Origin: Ciona savignyi
Taxonomy: Eukaryota; Chordata; Ascidiacea; Phlebobranchia; Cionidae
Assembly: GCA_000149265.1 (NCBI GenBank)
Contig: CH003110.1
Location: 432,502 to 496,501, forward strand
Reading direction: 5' to 3'
DNA: 64,000 nucleotides
Below are positions 58,401 to 64,000 of the stretch, piece by piece; position 1 is the stretch's first letter; the number at the start of each line of letters is the position of its first letter. The notes beneath the pieces were generated by a model that made no database searches, was not told where the DNA came from, and was given only the letters and a program-made list of their open reading frames with translations. The position numbers and the translations under genes are program-made.

Positions 58401-61400
58401 TCAGGTTATTTGTCTCTCTATCTGTCACCGTTCCAAACAAGAAATTTTCCTACAAATTTATTTAAGAGCTAAGAAAGTTGAGAAGACCTTTCCATAAAAA
58501 TAGTAATATATTAACTTCTCCCTACATTTCCCACCCACTGCTTACAGATGAGCATTTTACTCAATTCTTTTTAAGTAACCCTCCAGGTTAAAAACGACAT
58601 GCATGCTCCAAAATAAACAAAACCAATAATAAAAATTTCACATTCTTCACCTTGAAATCATCAGTGGATAAACATATAAGGTTTCCGAACATGAAGCGTT
58701 CAGAACTTTTCCAATCAATGTGTTGGAGAGATTCAATGTTGAAATGTACAACATACTGCATTCCTGGTTTAATAAATGTTAAAAGTAGCTATAAAAATAA
58801 TATATAATTCTACCTTTATTGGTCGGTTTTGGAAACATAATGCGGGCATTACGATAAACCTTGATGTCATCCAATTTAGCGAGTTCATGATCTTTGGCAT
58901 CAGTCCCTGTATAACACATGGCAATATATCCCAAAATATTGCATTGCAATTTACAAAATACCAAGTTTCTTATACTGGATAACAGCATTCCGGAATGGCC
59001 GAACAAAATCTTCTTTTAACAACCGAAACTGAACATCCAAATATTCTTCTACACTGAAAATCAAACAAACTTTAAAGCTCATTTGTATGTAAAATATATT
59101 AAGTATGGTTTACTTCACAAATAAAGTTTTTCTAGAGCCAATGTAATGTCAGAATCACTGACTTATCATTCCATAAGCCATCTAAGTAAAGCACACAGTA
59201 CCGGTGGTAGCTTATTTAATGAAGCTATGATGCACGATGGCCTTTTTTGTCCCAATTATATATCAGGAAATATCAAGAGTTTTTACCTTGCATATGAGGC
59301 ATCAATGCGATTTTTCCTTAAGAATGGTTTGTCGATTCTGGTGATGTCTTCTACAGTGGGAAAAACAGAGTGCGTTCGAAATGAATCTGGAGGTTCCGGT
59401 TCATATGCTTCATTGGTTATATGCAATTTTCTGAAGCTCTCACTAGTAGGTGGATGAAAAATCACTTAATTGGTAGACGATAGTTATTATTCAATATTCT
59501 AAAACAATTTTACTTGAACTTTTTTCCCTCAGGCATTTAAAAATTTAAGAAATGCTTTACATACCAATAACATAACAATATAATCACTGTGCCTCATTCT
59601 TTTGTAAAGAATTTTGCTACCAAGGTATTTTGTATAATATATTTTTCTTTTGTACCCACAGAGCTTGCTACATCATACCATAGCATCACAGAAAAATATT
59701 CAAAATGACATAAAATCATATTTTACCTATGCAAGTAAAATGCCAAAACAATACAATAAAAGTTTGATTCATCAAGCATCTGAACATCAGAACATTGAAC
59801 ATAAAGTTAACTGTCCGACTTATTAGCTTGGTTGGTCAGTATGTCGCCTTTCAGCCGAAGGATTGTGCTGGTCGCTAGCTAGTCGGTTGTATCTTGGGCA
59901 AGGCACTTAACTGATATTGCCTGAACCCAGTGGAATAATGGGTTCTACCAAATTAGAGGAACGTGTCTATCATACAGAACCCACTGCTATAGCTTCAGTA
60001 ACCCGATGGTGAACGCAAGGTGATCTAAAGATTAAACGTGTGTAAATGCACCTTGTGTTTTCCCATTTACAAAATTAAACATTAATATTCTATCCCAAAT
60101 TAAGCAAAATACACCGACCAAGTTCGGATAATTTCATCTTTTCTCTGCACCACATCCAAAAATCGAGTTTGTATATCATCCACACCTTCAATATTTAGCT
60201 GTTGGATAACTTGACCCAACACCAAAACCAGACTAGAAACCTGGGATAATGTAAGTTTGACCAAGTGCTATGGATTGAGTTTAATACATGACTATATGCA
60301 GTTGTATTTACCAAGTATTGCACATTGAGTTTAAAATCTGATTATATGTGGTTTTCTTGACTAAGTATTATATATTGAGTTTGATAACTGATAATATGCG
60401 GTTACATTTACCAAGTTTCATATATTGAGATTGGTAACTGATTATATGCGGTTTTATTTACCAAGTTTTATATATTGAGATTTTCATTGACCAAGTTTTA
60501 TATATTGAGATTTGTACCTAATTATGTGCAGTTACATCTACCAAGTTTTATATAAAAAAGTTGATACCTCTTTGTTGGAATGACGAGGTATGTAATCCAT
60601 GAAAGCATTTACCAGATGCAAGCAACTAGAAACTTGATTGGCAGCTCTTTTGGTGTTTTCTTCTGACCTAAGTGCGGTCAATTTGTTTATACTGTATATC
60701 CACACAATCAACTTGTAGTTTAAAAAGCCTCATTTTTCTAAGCAGTAATAAAAAAATATGTATACTGTTTATATATCAAACTGTTGGTTGCAGCTTCATA
60801 AACCAACCAGTTAAAGAATTCAATCATAAAAATTACAACTATATTACTCAACTTAAAGGTATGACTTATTTTTTAAATACTGTAGGTAACATCATAACAC
60901 AAAATATCTGGAATTACCTCTTTGTCAAATTCTCAGTCAACAAACTAATTATTTTGTCACAAAAACTCGATCTGATTAACATCATCAACACATCGAGTAA
61001 ACTTTGTCGCGCGCCATTAACTTGTACTAATCTTCCGCATGCCAGTAATATCTTTTCTTTCATTCCTGTGTGGGGTGAATAATATTGATTTCTTAAACAA
61101 AACTCTGATACACAAAATAATAGTTGTTACGGTCATTTTAGAGTCCAATCCCAAGTACCAATATTTCATGATTTCTGTGTGCTAAATGAAGCGTCACGGC
61201 GTCGCTGCCGATTTAAAGGGTCATAGTAATTTCGGCCTTTTCTGTTCTTTACTACGTGGAAGCCGGTTTATTCATTGAGCTGTTCTATATCGCACAAAAG
61301 CTAACCCAGAAATTGTGTCTATGTGTCTATCTATCTGTATTTCTATACTGTATTGTGAATAAGCTACCGTTAATTTGCTATCGCAATTACAAGACAGCAC

Positions 61401-63614
61401 AGAAGTGTGTTTTTACGTCAAATATAGAAGACAGACCAATCACTGGTCAAGTACGTGGAGCAGCTCAAATTTGCCAACACAGGGTTGGCAACATAGGGTA
61501 GGGCTTCGCCCCTGTTGAATCCTACAATACTATTGTATTATAGCAAATTCATGTCTCTGTAATGAGTTTTAATGTACAAATTCTGTTTACCCCGATTTTA
61601 AACGACCTGTAAACACGCTTTCAACGCAATTCTCATGAGCCATAATGCTTCTTGCCATGTACTGTGTGATTATTTTGTGATATATAAATACTGTATGTGA
61701 AATAATTAAGAATTAGAAACCATCTGTGACGTTGTCGGATTGCGAAGGAGTCATAAATAAGTACAGGTAGCAGCAAAGGAATCAACTAATTTATGTAAAA
61801 CCCCACATAAATGCCAAGTTACTAGGTTGGCACACAACCTTGACATTGTGCAGAATTTTCTGGTTGTACAATAAAAACAGGTCAATAACTAGTCAATTCA
61901 TGGGAATAGTCTAGTCTTAGTATATTAATCGGTTAACTTTAAATTGGAAGAAATATCTCAATCATATACTATACTCTGCAATAACCATGTAATAACGCCC
62001 GTTTGTCTTTCACATAAATAAATATCCTATAATGTAGATATCTGTTAAGATAGAAATGACATATGTCTAATAATGCATTTATATTTAGAAACACAAAATC
62101 ACAACAATTCTTACCATCACTCAGTTGCATTGAGAGATAATCTTGAAAGCCAGATGTTTTTGTAGAAATCCATATGACAGCTTCATTCAGAGCACCTTTA
62201 TCTTCATGCATAACTTCACTCAGTTTTATATCAAGCTTTCTTAGCCCCGTAATTCCACTAGGGAAATAAATCGTTGGTTTATTTATAATTTGATACAGTT
62301 ATGAATAAATAAACAATGTCAGTCTAATATGCGGCTTTAAAAATAGTCACTAGGTAATCAGTTGTGTCCTTGGGTGAGGCACTTATCGGATATTGCTCAA
62401 ACGCAGTGAATTAATGGGCTTAACTAAAATTAAATGAACACACCTGTATAAGTAAACACTACCTCTCCAACTAATGGCTTGGTGGGTTGAAGCATTTACT
62501 TTTAGCCAAAGGGTTGCATGTTTAAAACTGCTTGATAGTAGTTTTTGTCCTTGCGCAATACACTTAGCGAATAACTTCTACTAAAATGAAGGAACATCCC
62601 AAACATACACAATACATTCCACTATATCACCGACAGTGAGCACAAGTAATCGCTTGCTTATGTACGATAGCTAATTTGAGGTAATGTGATGATTGCATGT
62701 GTAATAACTGCTATTGTGTTTAACCTTTCCAGAGAAAAAACATGAATATGCCTTCACAATAATTAAAACTTATAGGGTGGAAAGGCCCATAAAGATGGCT
62801 ATGGTAGAGATATCAAACCTTGGATGTAAATTTTTGGATCTTGTTTTCTCTGATAATCCCCTTTGTGGTGTTCGTTGATAAGAATTTTGACCTAGGGATG
62901 CTTGACCTAGTAAACAAATTGCTAATAATACATAAACTATCACCACTTGAATATTCACTGCTTAAAGATCTCCTAAGTATTGATTTTAGTTTAGTTTATT
63001 TTTTGTTTTCATCATAAAACACGAAGCAGGGCTTTTGATGTAAAAATAAAAAAATGAAAAAAGCAGCAAAATGACAGTCGTTAAAAAACACGATTGTAAT
63101 CCATCAATTATTAACTTTGGGTTTATTAGACGTGGTCGCCAAACCTAATGTATAAAAAATAAAAAAATATTTGAACTCTTACCCAGAGAAATTTGACCCC
63201 ATGAACTTAAAGGTCGTGAACTTTGACCCCAAGAACTTGAAGGTCGTGAACTTTGACCCCAGGAACTTGAAGGTCGTGAACTTTGACCCCAGGAACTTGA
63301 AGGTCGTGAACTTTGACCCCAGGAACTTGAAGACTGGGAACTTTGACCCCAAGAACTTGAAGACCGTGAACTTTGACCCCAGGAAGTTGAAGACCGTGAA
63401 CTTTGACCCCAGGAACTTGAAGGTCGGAAACTTTTACCCCATGAACTTAAATTTGGATCCCAGAAACTTGAAGGTTGAAAACGTCGACCGCTGGTAATAT
63501 CAATCGATCTGTCATCAGTTCCTATTTCATCATCATCCCCTAAACTGCAAATCAAAAAATTACTTTCGACCGAGGGTAATACCCCAATAACAAACCAGCA
63601 AAGAATTTTAACAT
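46430..63614 (-). CDS. ZNFX1: ZNFX1-like helicase / NF-X1-type zinc-finger protein, with apparent lesions
   Basis: About 38 exons, 5' to 3': 63614-63583, 63544-63183, 62891-62819, 62257-62115, 61065-60918, 60667-60568, 60240-60119, 59442-59287, 59053-58962, 58906-58814, 58763-58651, 58449-58356, 58013-57906, 57214-57104, 56139-55935, 55871-55669, 55063-54920, 54865-54773, 54242-54162, 53742-53665, 53599-53474, 53412-53344, 52864-52701, 52650-52488, 52278-52086, 52029-51850, 51647-51441, 51225-51126, 50880-50744, 50687-50599, 50543-50390, 50336-50146, 49884-49726, 48340-48182, 48072-47914, 47205-47046, 46797-46657, 46603-46430. Order: SSWGQ repeats, armadillo-like part, SF1 helicase ([42 protein letters not shown]), then CGHxC fingers. 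Family role: RNA helicase in antiviral and small-RNA pathways. Lesions at about 52701, 50641, 48206, 46675 and 46550, and no C-terminal end, suggest a decaying copy or assembly errors. Confidence 0.8.
46543..46560 (-). other. Frameshift in the last recognised zinc-finger exon
   Basis: The exon opens [17 protein letters not shown] in one frame, then continues [19 protein letters not shown] in another, so there is one base too many in the CCACCCAC run. After the second part, CTRCR is followed at once by TAA or a GTAACG donor; no further exon was found. Confidence 0.65.
48206..48208 (-). other. In-frame TGA inside a zinc-finger exon
   Basis: In the 53-codon exon 48340-48182 the frame reads [15 protein letters not shown]. 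Neighbouring modules have a sense codon here (CPDCKV, CGPCKK). Exon length and both splice sites are otherwise normal. Confidence 0.75.
48386..49010 (-). repeat. SINE copy in the ZNFX1-like gene, split by a hAT MITE
   Basis: Tail and core at 48386-48635, the rest of the head at 48984-49010. The interruption is the element at 48636-48983. Confidence 0.85.
48636..48983. mobile_element. hAT-type MITE inserted in a SINE A-box
   Basis: Ends CAGTGGTTCTTAAACTTTTT and GTTTAAGAACCCCTG; the 8-bp duplications CACTAGAC at 48628-48635 and 48984-48991 are identical. 348 bp, GC-rich inner arms (GCGCCCCCC and its mirror), no coding capacity. Confidence 0.88.
54422..54717 (+). repeat. SINE copy in the ZNFX1-like gene
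   Basis: Near full length, head GTCCGACCGGTTAGTCTGGC; antisense to the gene. Confidence 0.8.
55203..55490 (-). repeat. SINE copy in the ZNFX1-like gene
   Basis: Reverse orientation, missing part of the middle, in the intron after the exon 55871-55669. Confidence 0.75.
59812..60100 (+). repeat. SINE copy in the ZNFX1-like gene
   Basis: Diverged but full order; it ends about 20 bases from the donor at 60118. Confidence 0.75.
60245..60565. repeat. Intronic minisatellite, unit about 58-62 bp
   Basis: Five or six units built on ATATGCGGTTTTATTTACCA, AGTTTTATATATTGAG and GTAACTGATT fill nearly all of the intron between exons 60667-60568 and 60240-60119. Confidence 0.7.
62330..62760 (+). repeat. 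Two degenerate SINE copies in tandem
   Basis: Two successive sets of core blocks (TTGTGTCCTTGGGTGAGGCA at about 62360; TTTTTGTCCTTGCGCAATAC at about 62540) in one intron. Confidence 0.5.
63183..63480 (-). repeat. 30-bp coding minisatellite ([10 protein letters not shown] repeats)
   Basis: About nine in-frame 30-bp units encode ten-residue repeats such as [10 protein letters not shown] in the second exon of the ZNFX1-like gene. Low-complexity Ser-Trp-Gly-Gln sequence, predicted disordered. Confidence 0.85.
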
Positions 63615-64000
63615 CGATATTTTCACACACGAGAAGGAAGCGCAAGCGTTCGTTTACTATGATGAAACAAACACGTGTTCGTGAGCGTGCAAACCTTTAA
63701 TGTTTGTAATTCCGATTTATTTTACACTTTATATAAAATTATAACTAAATTATCTGTAGCTGCGGGAATTAGATTTGTCCCAGGTGCTTTTGTAATTATT
63801 AGTGTTGCCAGGAATAATGTTCTTTTATTTTCATGTATTTACATCATGCTACGTAATTTTGGGCTCAGTCGAGCAAAGCTTTTCGTTTTGTAGTCATTAA
63901 TATTTCGATCTTTAGACTGTATAACCGAGGAGCTATTTTAAACGAGCGCACGCCAAATTTCAGGCGTGCAAATATTTTACAAGGAAATTTAAACAGTGGT
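63615..64000. other. Upstream of the ZNFX1-like start; no other gene seen
   Basis: Contains the probable promoter or 5' UTR of the minus-strand gene. No TATA-type or other motif stands out. Confidence 0.4.

Noticed and set aside
63171-63497. Plus-strand frame of repeated [10 protein letters not shown] units
   Set aside because: It is the antisense of the 30-bp coding repeat; the minus frame has correct splice sites and continues into the ZNFX1-like gene.

Overview
The window is eukaryotic nuclear DNA: AT-rich, with genes split into many small exons (30-220 bases) by GT-AG introns as short as 38-70 bases, and littered with a tRNA-headed SINE. Gene content (divergent kelch-like genes, an N- and C-terminally membrane-anchored sulfotransferase, a ZNFX1-type helicase, a death-domain TNF receptor) and compactness suggest an invertebrate, best guess a solitary tunicate such as Ciona. 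The species call is inference. Exons were assembled by hand from splice signals, reading phase and family knowledge; no transcript or database was available.

Layout. 1-2.3 kb: SINE remnants only. 2.85-10.44 kb, minus strand: a TNF-receptor-like gene with two cysteine-rich modules, one transmembrane segment and a death domain; a local tandem duplication has given it two alternative last exons. 10.4-17.6 kb: repeats, a SINE split by a 0.9-kb inverted-repeat element, and a possible small minus-strand gene. 17.7-19.8 kb, plus strand: a complete five-exon sulfotransferase-family gene. 20.3-21.3 kb: a dispersed repeat interrupted by a foldback element. 21.56-29.84 kb and 33.26-41.75 kb, minus strand: two complete 13-exon BTB-BACK-kelch paralogues in tandem, inside a duplicated block of about 10-11 kb (roughly 21.35-31.3 and 32.0-43.17 kb). 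43.3-43.9 kb: a transposase-like ORF, followed by another long copy of the dispersed repeat. 46.4-63.6 kb, minus strand: a large ZNFX1-like gene (about 38 exons) whose helicase core and NF-X1-type zinc fingers are recognisable but which carries several small lesions.

Mobile DNA. Roughly 25 SINE copies or fragments occur, many within introns. Three hAT-type elements have clear 8-bp target duplications; two of them sit in exactly the same 8 bp of the SINE A-box. The functional themes (death receptor, kelch E3 adaptors, ZNFX1-type RNA helicase) are compatible with innate immunity and protein turnover, but nothing in the sequence shows that the neighbours work together.
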